Made by a program: the position numbers and the translations under genes
Notes under the pieces: generated by a model
Databases searched by the model: none
The model's input: only the letters and a program-made list of their open reading frames with translations
What the model was told of the DNA's origin: nothing
NCBI GenBank assembly: GCA_913778205.1
Contig: CAJYUW010000017.1
Location: 1-64,000 of the forward strand
Reading direction: 5' to 3'
Length of the DNA: 64,000 bases
Origin: an uncultured Curtobacterium sp.
GTDB taxonomy: Bacteria > Actinomycetota > Actinomycetes > Actinomycetales > Microbacteriaceae
In this document: piece after piece, positions 46,796 to 56,206 of the stretch
Layout of the letters: each line of letters starts with the position of its first letter
Position numbering within the stretch: position 1 is the first letter of the stretch

Positions 46796-48073
46796 TCAAA
46801 CCGAGATCCCCCGCGCTGCCATGAAGGGGACCGGGTCCGTTGCGGCGCCGTTGACGCGCGTCTCGAAGTGGAGGTGGCAACCGGTGGACCAGCCGGTCGA
46901 ACCGACCTTCGCGATCTGCTGCCCGGCGCTGACGTGCTGCCCGTACGAGACCAGGATCCCGCCGTCGACGACGTGCCCGTATGCGGTCGAGATGCCGCCG
47001 CCGTTGTCGAGGACGACCTCGTTGCCGTAGCCCCCGCCGTTGCCGGCGAACGTGACGATGCCGTCGTGGGCGGCGTAGATCGGCGCGTAGCACGCGGGAG
47101 CCAGGTCGACCCCGGCGTGCAGTGCCGTGGCGTGCGTGTACGGGTCGACGCGCATGCCGAAGCCGCTCGTCTGGTAGCCACCGGTCGGACGGACCCAGCC
47201 GGACGAGGTCGGGGTGCCGCCGCCGGTCCCGCCGGAGGTCGTCGCGGCGGCGCGAGCGGCGGCCCGAGCAGCGGCGGCGGCGATCTGCGCCTGCCGCTTC
47301 TTCTCCTCCTCGACGCCCTTCTTGTACTTGGCCTCGACGCCCTGCTGCTTGGTCGTGAGCAGGGTGAGCTGCGCCTCCAAGCGGTCCTGGTTGTCGTTCT
47401 GCGCGGCCACGGCGGCCTGGGCGGCGTCGGCGGCGCCCTGCGCCTCGTGCATCTTCGACTCCGCTGCGGCCGCGAGGGAACCGAGTGCCCGCTTCGCGGC
47501 GTCGGCCTTGTCGGCGAGCCCCTGCGCGACGCCGCGGTCCTGCGATGCCTGCGCGTAGATGCCGTCCGCCTGCTCGCTGAGCTTCGACATCGCCCCGAGC
47601 TCGTACAGCAGGTCGGTCGACTTGCCCGGGTGCGCGAGCAGGTCGGTGGAGACGTCGTTCGAGCTCGCCCGGCCGAGTTGTGCGGCGAGCTGACCCGCCT
47701 GCGCCTCGGACGCGCTCGCCGTCTTCCTCGCGTCGTCGGCCTGTCCCTGGAGCTTCTGCTGCTTCAGGGTGGCCTCGTCGTACTTCGTCTGCGCGGTCTG
47801 GTAGGCCGTGCCGGCGGCCTCGGCCGCCCGCTGCTTCGACGTCGCCTCGTCCTTGAGCGTGTCGATCAGCGACTTGATCTCGTCGACCTTGTCCTGCTGG
47901 GCCTGCGTCGACGCCTTCGCCTTCTGCACGTCGTCCCAGCTCGGGTAGCTCACGGCGCTGGCGGGACCGCTCGGCGTGAGCACGGCGACGCCACCGGCCG
48001 CGAGCGCGACGGCGACCACAGCGGCGACGAAGCGGCTGCGGCGGCGGAGGGACAGCGGGGATGAGGTCGGCAT
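46796..48073 (-). CDS. M23-family peptidase with coiled-coil N-terminus
   Basis: MPTSSPLSLRRRSRFVAAVVAVALAAGGVAVL...; C-terminal GFGMRVDPYTHATALHAGVDLAPACYAPIYAAHDGIVTFAGNGGGYGNEVVLDNGGG (LytM-type). Confidence 0.94.
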   Translation of the reverse strand: MPTSSPLSLRRRSRFVAAVVAVALAAGGVAVLTPSGPASAVSYPSWDDVQKAKASTQAQQDKVDEIKSLIDTLKDEATSKQRAAEAAGTAYQTAQTKYDEATLKQQKLQGQADDARKTASASEAQAGQLAAQLGRASSNDVSTDLLAHPGKSTDLLYELGAMSKLSEQADGIYAQASQDRGVAQGLADKADAAKRALGSLAAAAESKMHEAQGAADAAQAAVAAQNDNQDRLEAQLTLLTTKQQGVEAKYKKGVEEEKKRQAQIAAAAARAAARAAATTSGGTGGGTPTSSGWVRPTGGYQTSGFGMRVDPYTHATALHAGVDLAPACYAPIYAAHDGIVTFAGNGGGYGNEVVLDNGGGISTAYGHVVDGGILVSYGQHVSAGQQIAKVGSTGWSTGCHLHFETRVNGAATDPVPFMAARGISV

Positions 48074-48375
48074 GGGTCTCGATTTCGTAACAGCGCGGCA
48101 AGGCTCACGCACGTAACACTGTCAACAGACGCAACAGTAACAACAGGTGTCGCACCCGGTCACCCCTCGTGTGAGGGGCAGCGCGGGACGACGACGATGC
48201 TCGCATGCGGGCATCGACGGCTCGGTTCGGAGGCTGGTGCTCCACGGTGAGTGAATGCCCACGGGGCAGCTGCACCCCCGCGACACGCCGGGGAGGACGC
48301 GCTGGAGCCGCTCGATTTGTGAAACCCGGAGGGCATCCGTATGCTTGTCCATCGGTAGCGCACTGCACCGCTTGC

Positions 48376-48448
48376 GGCCCTATCGTTTAGTGGCCTAGGA
48401 CACCGCCCTTTCACGGCGGCAGCACGGGTTCGAATCCCGTTGGGGTCA
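48376..48448 (+). tRNA. tRNA-Glu(TTC)
   Basis: GGCCCTATCGTTTAGTGGCCTAGGACACCGCCCTTTCACGGCGGCAGCACGGGTTCGAATCCCGTTGGGGTCA; anticodon loop CTTTCAC. Confidence 0.95.
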
Positions 48449-48514
48449 CTCCACGTGGGTGAGCAAGCAAGCAGAGCAACACCGAGCAGTGCAAGCAAGA
48501 CAGTAATTCAACAT

Positions 48515-48591
48515 GGCCCTGTAGCGCAGTTGGTTAGCGTGCCGCCCTGTCACGGCGGAGGTCGCGGGTTCAAGTCCCGTCAGGGTCGCCA
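48515..48591 (+). tRNA. tRNA-Asp(GTC)
   Basis: GGCCCTGTAGCGCAGTTGGTTAGCGTGCCGCCCTGTCACGGCGGAGGTCGCGGGTTCAAGTCCCGTCAGGGTCGCCA. Confidence 0.95.
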
Positions 48592-48592
48592 C

Positions 48593-48665
48593 GGCTGGAT
48601 AGCTCAGTTGGTAGAGCGTTCGACTGAAAATCGAAAGGTCCACGGATCGATGCCGTGTCCAGCCA
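48593..48665 (+). tRNA. tRNA-Phe(GAA)
   Basis: GGCTGGATAGCTCAGTTGGTAGAGCGTTCGACTGAAAATCGAAAGGTCCACGGATCGATGCCGTGTCCAGCCA; loop CTGAAAA. Confidence 0.95.
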
Positions 48666-48670
48666 CGGTG

Positions 48671-48701
48671 AAAGGCCCCCTACTCCGGTAGGGGGCCTTT
48701 T
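48671..48701 (+). terminator. Rho-independent terminator of the tRNA cluster
   Basis: aaaggccccctac-tccg-gtagggggccttttcg. Confidence 0.92.
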
Positions 48702-48758
48702 CGCGTTGGAGGTCAGCCGCGTCGGCGGCCCGCCTGCGGTCCGCCCCGCCTGCGGCTG

Positions 48759-48830
48759 GCGTCCGCACGACTGAAGTCATCCGGCGCCGCGGTTCGGCGC
48801 GGTTCGGGCGGACTTCGGTCGTGCGGACGC
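48759..48830. repeat. Inverted repeat in convergent intergenic region (20-bp arms, 1 mismatch, 32-nt spacer)
   Basis: gcgtccgcacgactgaagtc ... gacttcggtcgtgcggacgc. Confidence 0.9.
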
Positions 48831-48897
48831 GGGCCCGGGCGCACGGGCGACGCCAGCTCGGACGAGCCCGCGCCCCGCCGCCGGGCCCACGCAGCCG

Positions 48898-49908
48898 CTA
48901 CGCCTCGCGGGTCTTCGGGCTGCTGTCGTTCGTCTTCGCCGGGTCGCGCTCGACGACCCTGCCGAGGGCGTCGTCGATGCGGGACATCAGCTCGGCGGGG
49001 ATCGTGACCCCGGCCGCTCCGGCGTTGTCGTGCACCTGCTCCGGACGCGAGGCCCCGATGATGGCGGACGCCACGTTCTCGTTCTGCAGCACCCACGCGA
49101 CCGCGAGCTGCGCCATGGACAGGCTGAGTTCGTCGGCGATCGGCTTCAGCTCCTGGACCGCCGTGAGCACCTCGTCGTTCATGAACCGCTCGATCATCTT
49201 CGCGCCGCCCTTGTCGTCGGTGGCACGCGAGCCCTCGGGCAGCGGCTGGCCGGGCTGGTACTTGCCCGTCAGGACACCCTGGGCGATCGGCGACCAGACG
49301 ATCTGCGAGATGCCGAGTTCCTTCGACGTCGGGACGACCTCGCCCTCGATGACCCGCCAGAGCGCGGAGTACTGCGGCTGGTTCGAGATGAGCTGGAAGC
49401 CGAGGTCCTTCGCGAGCGCGGCGCCGGCCCGGAGCTGATCGGCGGTCCACTCGGAGACGCCGACGTAGAGGACCTTGCCGGCGCGCACGACGTCCGCGAA
49501 GGCCTGCATAGTCTCCTCGAGCGGGGTCTCGTGGTCGAACCGGTGCGCCTGGTAGAGGTCGACGTAGTCGGTCTGCAGGCGCTCGAGCGATCCGTCGATC
49601 GACTCGAGGATGTGCTTCCGCGAGAGGCCGACGTCGTTGTGCCCCTTCGGTCCGGTGGGGCCGAACACCTTCGTGGCGATCTCGAGGGACTGTCGCCGCT
49701 CCCCCTTCAGCGCCTCGCCGAGGACGGTCTCGGCGCCGGTGTTCGCGTACACGTCGGCGGTGTCGAACGTCGAGATGCCGACGTCGAGCGCTGCCCGGAC
49801 GCAGGCGATCGCGGCGTCGTTCTCGACCTGGGAGGCGTGGGTCAGCCAGTTGCCGTAGGTGATCTCGGAGACCTTGAGGCCCGAGTTGCCGAGGTAGCGG
49901 TACTCCAT
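48898..49908 (-). CDS. Aldo/keto reductase
   Basis: MEYRYLGNSGLKVSEITYGNWLTHASQVENDAAIACVRAALDVGISTFDTADVYANTGAETVLGEALKG... Confidence 0.95.
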   Translation of the reverse strand: MEYRYLGNSGLKVSEITYGNWLTHASQVENDAAIACVRAALDVGISTFDTADVYANTGAETVLGEALKGERRQSLEIATKVFGPTGPKGHNDVGLSRKHILESIDGSLERLQTDYVDLYQAHRFDHETPLEETMQAFADVVRAGKVLYVGVSEWTADQLRAGAALAKDLGFQLISNQPQYSALWRVIEGEVVPTSKELGISQIVWSPIAQGVLTGKYQPGQPLPEGSRATDDKGGAKMIERFMNDEVLTAVQELKPIADELSLSMAQLAVAWVLQNENVASAIIGASRPEQVHDNAGAAGVTIPAELMSRIDDALGRVVERDPAKTNDSSPKTREA

Positions 49909-50032
49909 GTGCGTGTCACTCCTGTCGTGGGCCGCGTCGGTGCGGCCCGCACCGTGACGCTACGCGGCGAAGGAGGTGCAGGATCGCAGGGGCGCGGTGC
50001 ACAGCGGCACCGCCGGGAGCGAAGGAGCATCC

Positions 50033-51025
50033 ATGACCGGAGCGAGCGTGCTGTTCATCGGCGGCAGCGGGGTGATCAGCGCCGCGTGCGTCCGCGAAGC
50101 CGTCGAGCAGGGGTTCGACGTGACGGTGCTCAACCGGGGGACCACCGGGGGCAGGCCGATCCCGGAGGGTGTGACGCGCCTCCAGGCCGACGTGTCGGAC
50201 CGCGCCGCCCTGGCGGACGCACTCGGCGACCGCCGGTTCGACGTGGTGATCAACTGGATCGCCTTCACGGCGGACCAGGTGCAGGCGGACGTCGACCTCT
50301 TCGCCGGGCGGACCCGGCAGTACGTCTTCATCAGCTCGGCCTCGGCGTACCAGACGCCGGCGACGCACCTGCCGATCACGGAGTCGACGCCGTTGAAGAA
50401 CCCGTACTGGCAGTACTCGCGCGACAAGATCGCGTGCGAGGAACTGCTGATGACGGCCTACCGGGAGCAGGACTTCCCGGCCACGATCATCCGGCCGTCA
50501 CACACCTACGACGAGACGAAGCTCCCGCTGACGGGTGGCTGGACCGCGGTCGCGCGCATGCGTGCGGGGAAGCCGATCATCATCACGGGTGACGGGTCGT
50601 CGCTGTGGACGCTGACGAACAGCCGCGACTTCGCGGTCGGGTTCACGGGGCTGCTCGACCGGGCGGAGGCGATCGGTGAGGCGTTCACGATCACGAGCGA
50701 CGAGGCGCCGACGTGGAACCAGATCGCGGAGGAGATCGCGGCGGCTGCGGGGGTGGACGACCTGCGGATCGTGCACGTGCCGGCGGACGCGATCAACGCG
50801 GTGGACCCGGAGTGGGGTGCGGCGCTCCTCGGCGACAAGGCGAACAGCTCGGTGTTCGACAACAGCAAGGTGCGCTCGCTCGTGCCGTGGTACCGGCCGC
50901 GCGTGGCGTTCCGGCAGGGCGTGCGCGAGGTGATCGCCTGGTACGAAGCACACCCCGAGGAGCAGGTCGTCGACGACCGGCTCGACGCGCTGATGGACCA
51001 GCTCGCCGAGCGCTGGGCGCTGTAG
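50033..51025 (+). CDS. NAD-dependent epimerase/dehydratase family protein
   Basis: MTGASVLFIGGSGVISAACVREAVEQGFDVTVLNRGTTGGRPIPEGVTRLQADVSD... Confidence 0.9.
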   Translation: MTGASVLFIGGSGVISAACVREAVEQGFDVTVLNRGTTGGRPIPEGVTRLQADVSDRAALADALGDRRFDVVINWIAFTADQVQADVDLFAGRTRQYVFISSASAYQTPATHLPITESTPLKNPYWQYSRDKIACEELLMTAYREQDFPATIIRPSHTYDETKLPLTGGWTAVARMRAGKPIIITGDGSSLWTLTNSRDFAVGFTGLLDRAEAIGEAFTITSDEAPTWNQIAEEIAAAAGVDDLRIVHVPADAINAVDPEWGAALLGDKANSSVFDNSKVRSLVPWYRPRVAFRQGVREVIAWYEAHPEEQVVDDRLDALMDQLAERWAL

Positions 51026-51085
51026 CGCGCTGCGGCGGTGGTCGCACGGCGGCGCCGCCCCCGCGTGAGCTGAAGCGCGCGGCAG

Positions 51086-51147
51086 CGCACAACCAAAGCC
51101 ACCCGGAACCACGCGATCGCGTGGTTCCGGGTGGCTTTGGTTGTGCG
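51086..51147. repeat. Perfect 62-bp palindrome between convergent genes
   Basis: CGCACAACCAAAGCCACCCGGAACCACGCGA|TCGCGTGGTTCCGGGTGGCTTTGGTTGTGCG, 31-bp arms with no mismatch and no spacer. Confidence 0.96.
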
Positions 51148-51177
51148 GAGTCCAGACGAACCGCGGTGGCGCCCACC

Positions 51178-51207
51178 GGCCGGGAGGCACGGCGCGCGCC
51201 CGCCCCG
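51178..51207. repeat. Truncated GGACGGGAGGC-family palindrome abutting the rocD stop codon
   Basis: ggccgggaggcacggcgcgcgcccgcc resembles the left arm and loop of the 29049-29092 element; right arm absent. Confidence 0.55.
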
Positions 51208-52464
51208 TCAGCTGCGGGCGCGCAGGACCTCGCCGAGGACGCCGACGGCGTGGCGCACCTCGTCGTCGGTGACGACGAGCGGCGGCGCGAAGCGGATCGT
51301 CGACCCGTGGGTGTCCTTCACGAGGACCCCGCGGTCGGCCATGTCGTGCGCGATCTCCTTGCCGGTGCCGAGCGCCGGGTCGATGTCGATCCCCGCCCAG
51401 AGTCCGGCCACGCGGTGCGTCACGACGCCCTGCCCGACGAGGTCGTCGAGGAGGCCCCGGAGCAGCGGTTCGCCGTCGAGCGCCCGCTGCTGGAACGTGC
51501 CCTCGCCGAGCATCGCCACGACCTCGGAGCCGACGGCCGCCGCGAGCGGGTTGCCGCCGAACGTGGAGCCGTGCTCGCCCGGGCGCAGGACGCCCAGGAC
51601 GTCACGGCGACCGACCACGGCGGAGACGGGGACGATCCCCCCGCCGAGCGCCTTGCCGAGCGTGATGAGGTCGGGCGTGACACCGACCCGCTGCACTGCG
51701 AGGGTGTGCCCCGTGCGACCGAGCCCGGACTGGATCTCGTCGGCGACGAGCAGCGCGCCGAACTCGTCGCAGACCTCGCGGACGGCCGGAAGGTACGACG
51801 CCGGTGGGATGACCACGCCGCCCTCGCCCTGGATCGGCTCGAGCAGCACGGCGACGACGGTCTCGTCCATCGCCGCACGAACGGCGTCGGCGTCGCCGTA
51901 GGGCACCGTGCGGAACCCGGGGGTGAACGGCCCGAAGTCGTCGCGGGCGGTCGGGTCGTCCGAGAACGACACGATCGTGGTCGTGCGGCCGTGGAAGTTC
52001 CCCGACGCGACGATGATCGTGGCGCGGTCGGCCGGGACGCCCTTGACGCGGTAGCCCCAGGCGCGGGCGACCTTGATCGCGGACTCGACGGCCTCGGCAC
52101 CGGTGTTCATCGGGAGCACCATGTCCGTGCCCGTCAGGTCGGCGAGCGCCTCGGCGAACGGTCCGAGCCGGTCGTTCACGAACGCGCGGCTCGTCAGGGT
52201 CACCCGGTCGAGCTGGGCACGGGCGGCGTCGAGCAGCCGGGCGTTGCCGTGGCCGAAGTTCACCGCGGAGTACGCGGCGAGGCCGTCCAGGTAGCGCTTG
52301 CCGTCGACGTCCGTCACCCACGCCCCGTCGCCCGACGCGATGACGACGGGCAGCGGGCTGTAGTTGTGGGCGAGGGCGCGGTCCTCGACGGCGAGCGCAG
52401 CAGCGGTGGCCGCGCCGTGCGACGTGGCGGCTGCGGCGTGCGACGCGGACATCGCGGTGGCCAT
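51208..52464 (-). CDS. rocD: Ornithine--oxo-acid transaminase
   Basis: Class III aminotransferase: ALLVADEIQSGLGRTGHTLAVQRVGVTPDLITLGKALGGGIVPVSAVVGR; operonic with ddaH. Confidence 0.93.
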   Translation of the reverse strand: MATAMSASHAAAATSHGAATAAALAVEDRALAHNYSPLPVVIASGDGAWVTDVDGKRYLDGLAAYSAVNFGHGNARLLDAARAQLDRVTLTSRAFVNDRLGPFAEALADLTGTDMVLPMNTGAEAVESAIKVARAWGYRVKGVPADRATIIVASGNFHGRTTTIVSFSDDPTARDDFGPFTPGFRTVPYGDADAVRAAMDETVVAVLLEPIQGEGGVVIPPASYLPAVREVCDEFGALLVADEIQSGLGRTGHTLAVQRVGVTPDLITLGKALGGGIVPVSAVVGRRDVLGVLRPGEHGSTFGGNPLAAAVGSEVVAMLGEGTFQQRALDGEPLLRGLLDDLVGQGVVTHRVAGLWAGIDIDPALGTGKEIAHDMADRGVLVKDTHGSTIRFAPPLVVTDDEVRHAVGVLGEVLRARS

Positions 52465-53354
52465 CAGGACCGCGCGACCGAGTTGCCGGTGCCGACCGGG
52501 TGCAGGTCGAGCGTGCAGCACTTCACGCCGCCGCCGCCGAGCAGGAGCTCGGACAGGTCGACGCCGATCGGGTTGTAGCCCTTCTCCCGCAGCTGCTCGG
52601 CGAAGGTCGTCGCACGGGACGCGATCACGACGTTGTAGCCGTCCGAGTACGAGTTCAGACCGAGGATCGCGGCGTCCTCCTCGGTGGCGATGATCGCGTC
52701 CGGGAACCGCTCGCGCAGGATCGCCAGCGAAGCCTCGTCGAAGGCGCTCTCGAGGTAGGCGATGTTCGAGCGGCCGGAGGCGTCGGGCTCCGGGTCGAGC
52801 ACGGCGATCGCGGTGTCGAGGTGGTAGAAGTTCGGGTTGATGAGCTTGAGCGTGACGACCTCGCGGCCGTAGATCCGCGCGAGCTCCTCGTGCGAGCTGC
52901 TGTCGGAGCGGAAGCCGGTGCCGGCGAAGATGGTGTCGCCGACGAGCAGGAAGTCGCCCTCGCCCTCGTTCGTCTCCTCCGGCTCGGCCACGGTCAGGCC
53001 GGCGCTGCGGAACCAGTCCATGTACGCGGGCCCCTCGGGCTGACGCTCGGGGTACTGGAACTTCGCGCCGTACGCGACGCCGTCGAGCACGAAGCCGCCG
53101 TTGGCCGCGTAGACCATGTCGGGCAGGCCCTCGATCGGCTCGATGTACGAGATGTCGAAGCCGAGCTGCTCGTAGACGTCGACGAGCGACTGCCACTGCT
53201 GGACGGCCTTCGACGTGTCGGTCGGGTCCTCCGGGTGCATCCACGGGTTGATCCGGTAGCTGACCGTGTAGTGGGTCGGCTTGCACATGAGGATCGTGCG
53301 CTTGGTGGCGACCCGCGTCGGGGTGGCGAGGGATTCGGGAGCGGTGTTCGACAT
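52464..53354 (-). CDS. ddaH: Dimethylargininase / amidinotransferase family protein
   Basis: ILMCKPTHYTVSYRINPWMHPEDPTDTSKAVQQWQSLVDVYEQLGFDISYIEPIEGLPDMVYAANGGFVLDG...LGGGGVKCCTLDL. Confidence 0.9.
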   Translation of the reverse strand: MSNTAPESLATPTRVATKRTILMCKPTHYTVSYRINPWMHPEDPTDTSKAVQQWQSLVDVYEQLGFDISYIEPIEGLPDMVYAANGGFVLDGVAYGAKFQYPERQPEGPAYMDWFRSAGLTVAEPEETNEGEGDFLLVGDTIFAGTGFRSDSSSHEELARIYGREVVTLKLINPNFYHLDTAIAVLDPEPDASGRSNIAYLESAFDEASLAILRERFPDAIIATEEDAAILGLNSYSDGYNVVIASRATTFAEQLREKGYNPIGVDLSELLLGGGGVKCCTLDLHPVGTGNSVARS

Positions 53355-53597
53355 CAGTCCTCCTGGGGGACCGGGGCCCGAGCCTGCCAGGAACCACCAC
53401 TGGACGAGTTGCAGAGCTCCGGCGAGATGCAGGCTCACTCGCCGTAGCGGACCAGGTCGACGCCGTCACCGAGTCTTGCACGAACCGTCCGGCCCGTGCA
53501 GTCACGAAGCGGTCACAGGGTGGCACCCGTTCGGGTGACGCACGTTTCGTGCGTGAGACCCACCTGACGTGCAAGAACCCCGCGTAACATTGGTGCA

Positions 53598-54035
53598 ATG
53601 GATTCGCTCGACCACCGCATCCTGGATCAACTCCGGGAGAACGCCCGCGCCGGCTACGGCGACATCGGGTCGGTGGTCGGCCTCTCGGCCTCCGCCGTGA
53701 AGCGTCGGGTGGACCGACTCGTCGCCGACGGAGTGATCCAGGGCTTCACGATCAAGGTCGACCCCGCCGTCGAGGACCGCGGCACTGAGGCCTGGGTCGA
53801 GCTCTACTGCCGCGGGACCGTCTCCCCCGACGAGCTGCGGTCGCTCCTCGACAGCGTCCCCGAGGTCATCGACGCGGGCACCGTCACCGGCAGCGCCGAC
53901 GCGGTCGTGCACATGCGGTCGCGCGACCTCCCCGCACTCGAGGAGGCGCTGGACAAGGTGCGGCTGGCGCCGCAGGTCGACCACACGCGGAGCGCGATCG
54001 TGCTCTCGAAGCTGGTCACCCGCGAATCCGCCTGA
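53598..54035 (+). CDS. Lrp/AsnC family transcriptional regulator
   Basis: MDSLDHRILDQLRENARAGYGDIGSVVGLSASAVKRRVDRLVADGVIQGFTIKVDP; divergent from ddaH-rocD. Confidence 0.95.
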   Translation: MDSLDHRILDQLRENARAGYGDIGSVVGLSASAVKRRVDRLVADGVIQGFTIKVDPAVEDRGTEAWVELYCRGTVSPDELRSLLDSVPEVIDAGTVTGSADAVVHMRSRDLPALEEALDKVRLAPQVDHTRSAIVLSKLVTRESA

Positions 54036-54084
54036 CGACGGGGCGCCACCGGCGCGTAGGTTCGCCCCTGTGGGACGGAAGACG

Positions 54085-54120
54085 ACGGACGGGAGGCGCG
54101 GCGTGCCTCCAGGACGGTCC
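54085..54120. repeat. Short derivative of the GGACGGGAGGC palindrome family
   Basis: cggacgggaggcgcggcgtgcctccaggacggtccg; core ggaggc-gcggcgt-gcctcc. Confidence 0.6.
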
Positions 54121-54453
54121 GTGACGGCCCGCCACCTGGTCGCCGCCGCCTGTGCCGCGTACGCGGCCAACTGCCTCTGGGGCACGGCCGTGGCCGTGCG
54201 CCTCATCCGCACGAGGCGGCTCCGCGTGGTGCACCACGGCCTCTTCGTCGTCACCGCCACGCTGACCGGGGTGGCCGCGACCACGCCCGTGTGGACCCGC
54301 GACCGCCGCGCGCTGTTCCTGCTGCCCGCGCTCGTGCCCCTCGCCGTCGCGCCACGCACGAACCCGCGCTCCGGAGCACACTGGAGAGTCGCGGTCGCCG
54401 CCGCTCCGTCCTACCTGGGGGCGCTCCTGGCGGGCCGACGACCAGAGAGGTGA
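54121..54453 (+). CDS. Small membrane protein
   Basis: GTG start at 54121: VTARHLVAAACAAYAANCLWGTAVAVRLIRTRRLRVVHHGLFVVTATLTGVAATTPVW...; the upstream start at 54070 would place the palindrome inside the ORF. Confidence 0.6.
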   Translation: MTARHLVAAACAAYAANCLWGTAVAVRLIRTRRLRVVHHGLFVVTATLTGVAATTPVWTRDRRALFLLPALVPLAVAPRTNPRSGAHWRVAVAAAPSYLGALLAGRRPER

Positions 54454-54456
54454 GCC

Positions 54457-55290
54457 GTGGAGCTCTTCGAAGCCATCCGACGCCGACGGACCACGAACGG
54501 CGCGTTCCTGCCCGACCCGGTCTCCGAGGAGCACCAGCGCCTCCTGATGGAGCTCGCGGGGCGCGCGCCGTCGCAGCTCAACAGCCAGCCGTGGCGGTTC
54601 GTGCTCGTCGAGGAGCGGGCGACGATCGACCGGGTGGCCGAGATCAGCGGGTCCTCGATGACGCGGACCATGGCCGCGGGCACCTTCTTCGAGCGCTACA
54701 AGCCGTACTTCCGGTTCTCGCAGGCCGAGATGGACGAGCGGCGTGACGGGATGCTGTTCGACAAGCTCCCGGGCCCGCTCAAGCCGTTCACCAAGCAGGT
54801 GTTCACGAAGCGCGGACAGCTGCTCATGAACACCCTGCGTGTGCCGCAGACGCTCGGCGAGGAGAACCGGCGGCTCGTCGCGGGGTCGCCGTTGCTGCTC
54901 GGCGTGATGCTCGACCGGCACGAGTACCGGAAGGAGGAGCTCTCGGGCTTCTACTCGGTTTTCAGCATGGGTGCGGCGATGGAGAACATCTGGCTGGCCA
55001 CGACCGAGCTCGGCCTCGGCATCCAGTTCGTGTCCTTCCCGATGGAGACACCGGGTGCGTGGGAGGAGATCGAGGGACTGCTGCGCGTGCCCGAGTCCCT
55101 CGAGCTGATGGCCGTCTACCGGATCGGGTACCTCCCGCCCGAGCGCCGTCGACCGGCGATCGACTGGACGTCGAGCGAGCGGAAGCGGCCGTCGCAGTAC
55201 GTGTTCCGCGGGACGTGCGAAACCCCGCAGCAGGGGTGGGACGACGTGTCCGGCACGCCGTCCGCCACCGCTGGGGAGGACCACCGGTGA
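54457..55290 (+). CDS. Nitroreductase family protein
   Basis: [54 protein letters not shown]... Confidence 0.92.
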   Translation: MELFEAIRRRRTTNGAFLPDPVSEEHQRLLMELAGRAPSQLNSQPWRFVLVEERATIDRVAEISGSSMTRTMAAGTFFERYKPYFRFSQAEMDERRDGMLFDKLPGPLKPFTKQVFTKRGQLLMNTLRVPQTLGEENRRLVAGSPLLLGVMLDRHEYRKEELSGFYSVFSMGAAMENIWLATTELGLGIQFVSFPMETPGAWEEIEGLLRVPESLELMAVYRIGYLPPERRRPAIDWTSSERKRPSQYVFRGTCETPQQGWDDVSGTPSATAGEDHR

Positions 55291-56024
55291 CCGCGATCTC
55301 GGCCGCCGCGCCGCGACTGCCCGGACGTCCGTGGATCCAGCAGGCCTGGCGCGACGTCGTGTTCGTGCACTGGCGCGTCGACGTCTCGGCGATCGCCCCG
55401 CACCTGCCCCCCGGCGTCCGGCCGGACACGCTCGGCGCGGACGGGGCCGATGACGGGGCCACCACGTGGGTGGGACTCATCGCCTTCCGGTTCACCGACA
55501 CGGCGTTCCCGCCCGTCAAGGTCGGACGCGTCGGTGACTTCGTCGAGGTGAACGTCCGCGTCTACACCGTCGACGACCAGGGACGGCACGGCGTGGTGTT
55601 CCTCTCGCTCGACGCCGGCAAGCTCCTGCCGACGCTCGGTGCACGGGCCGCGACCGCGCTGCCGTACTGGTGGGCGCACGCCGAGTTCCGCCGCCCGGAG
55701 CCGGACCGGGCCGCGTACGCGATGCGGCGGCACGGCACGCACACGCGGTCGATGGTCGACGTGCGGATCGGCTCGCCGATCGCCGAGCCCACCGCCCTCG
55801 AGACGTTCCTCACGGCACGGTGGGGGATGCACGTGGCGCGGTTCGGTCAGACCCGCTTCTGGCCGAACGAGCACGAGACGTGGCCGTTGCACCGGGCGTC
55901 GATCGTGCACCTGCGCGACGACCTGATCGCCGCGGCCGGGCTGCCGTTCGCGCTGACCGAGCTCGAGCCGGACTCGGTGCTCTACGCGCCGGGCGTCACG
56001 ACGCGGTTCGGTCTGGGGCGCTGA
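55287..56024 (+). CDS. DUF2071 (YqjF-like) family protein
   Basis: [33 protein letters not shown]...[52 protein letters not shown]. Confidence 0.9.
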   Translation: MTAISAAAPRLPGRPWIQQAWRDVVFVHWRVDVSAIAPHLPPGVRPDTLGADGADDGATTWVGLIAFRFTDTAFPPVKVGRVGDFVEVNVRVYTVDDQGRHGVVFLSLDAGKLLPTLGARAATALPYWWAHAEFRRPEPDRAAYAMRRHGTHTRSMVDVRIGSPIAEPTALETFLTARWGMHVARFGQTRFWPNEHETWPLHRASIVHLRDDLIAAAGLPFALTELEPDSVLYAPGVTTRFGLGR

Positions 56025-56206
56025 GCGGGTCCGCACGCCGACGTCCGGCTGCACGCCACCACAGCACCGCGAGGACGACGGCCGCCGGGACGATCGCGAC
56101 GCCCCACCCGATCCACCCGTCCGGTGTCCATCGCCCCTGATGCTCCTCCGCCCCTGGCCCGCCCTGCCTGGACGGTCACGCGGTACCGCCTCGGTACGAC
56201 GGGGGC

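Noticed and set aside
45167-48064. 965-aa plus-strand ORF
   Set aside because: Antisense to the NlpC/P60 and M23 peptidase genes; Arg/Leu/Gly-rich translation without domains.
45326-48073. Peptidase pair as phage lysis genes
   Set aside because: Both have signal peptides and coiled coils as in chromosomal Rip/PcsB-like hydrolases, and no phage structural genes are nearby.
48376-48665. tRNA cluster as an integration site of a mobile element
   Set aside because: The region downstream has no integrase, no duplicated tRNA 3' end that I can see, and ordinary metabolic genes.
54070-54120. Upstream start for the small membrane protein (127 aa)
   Set aside because: It would place a palindrome-family element in the coding region; the GTG at 54121 directly precedes the hydrophobic N-terminus.
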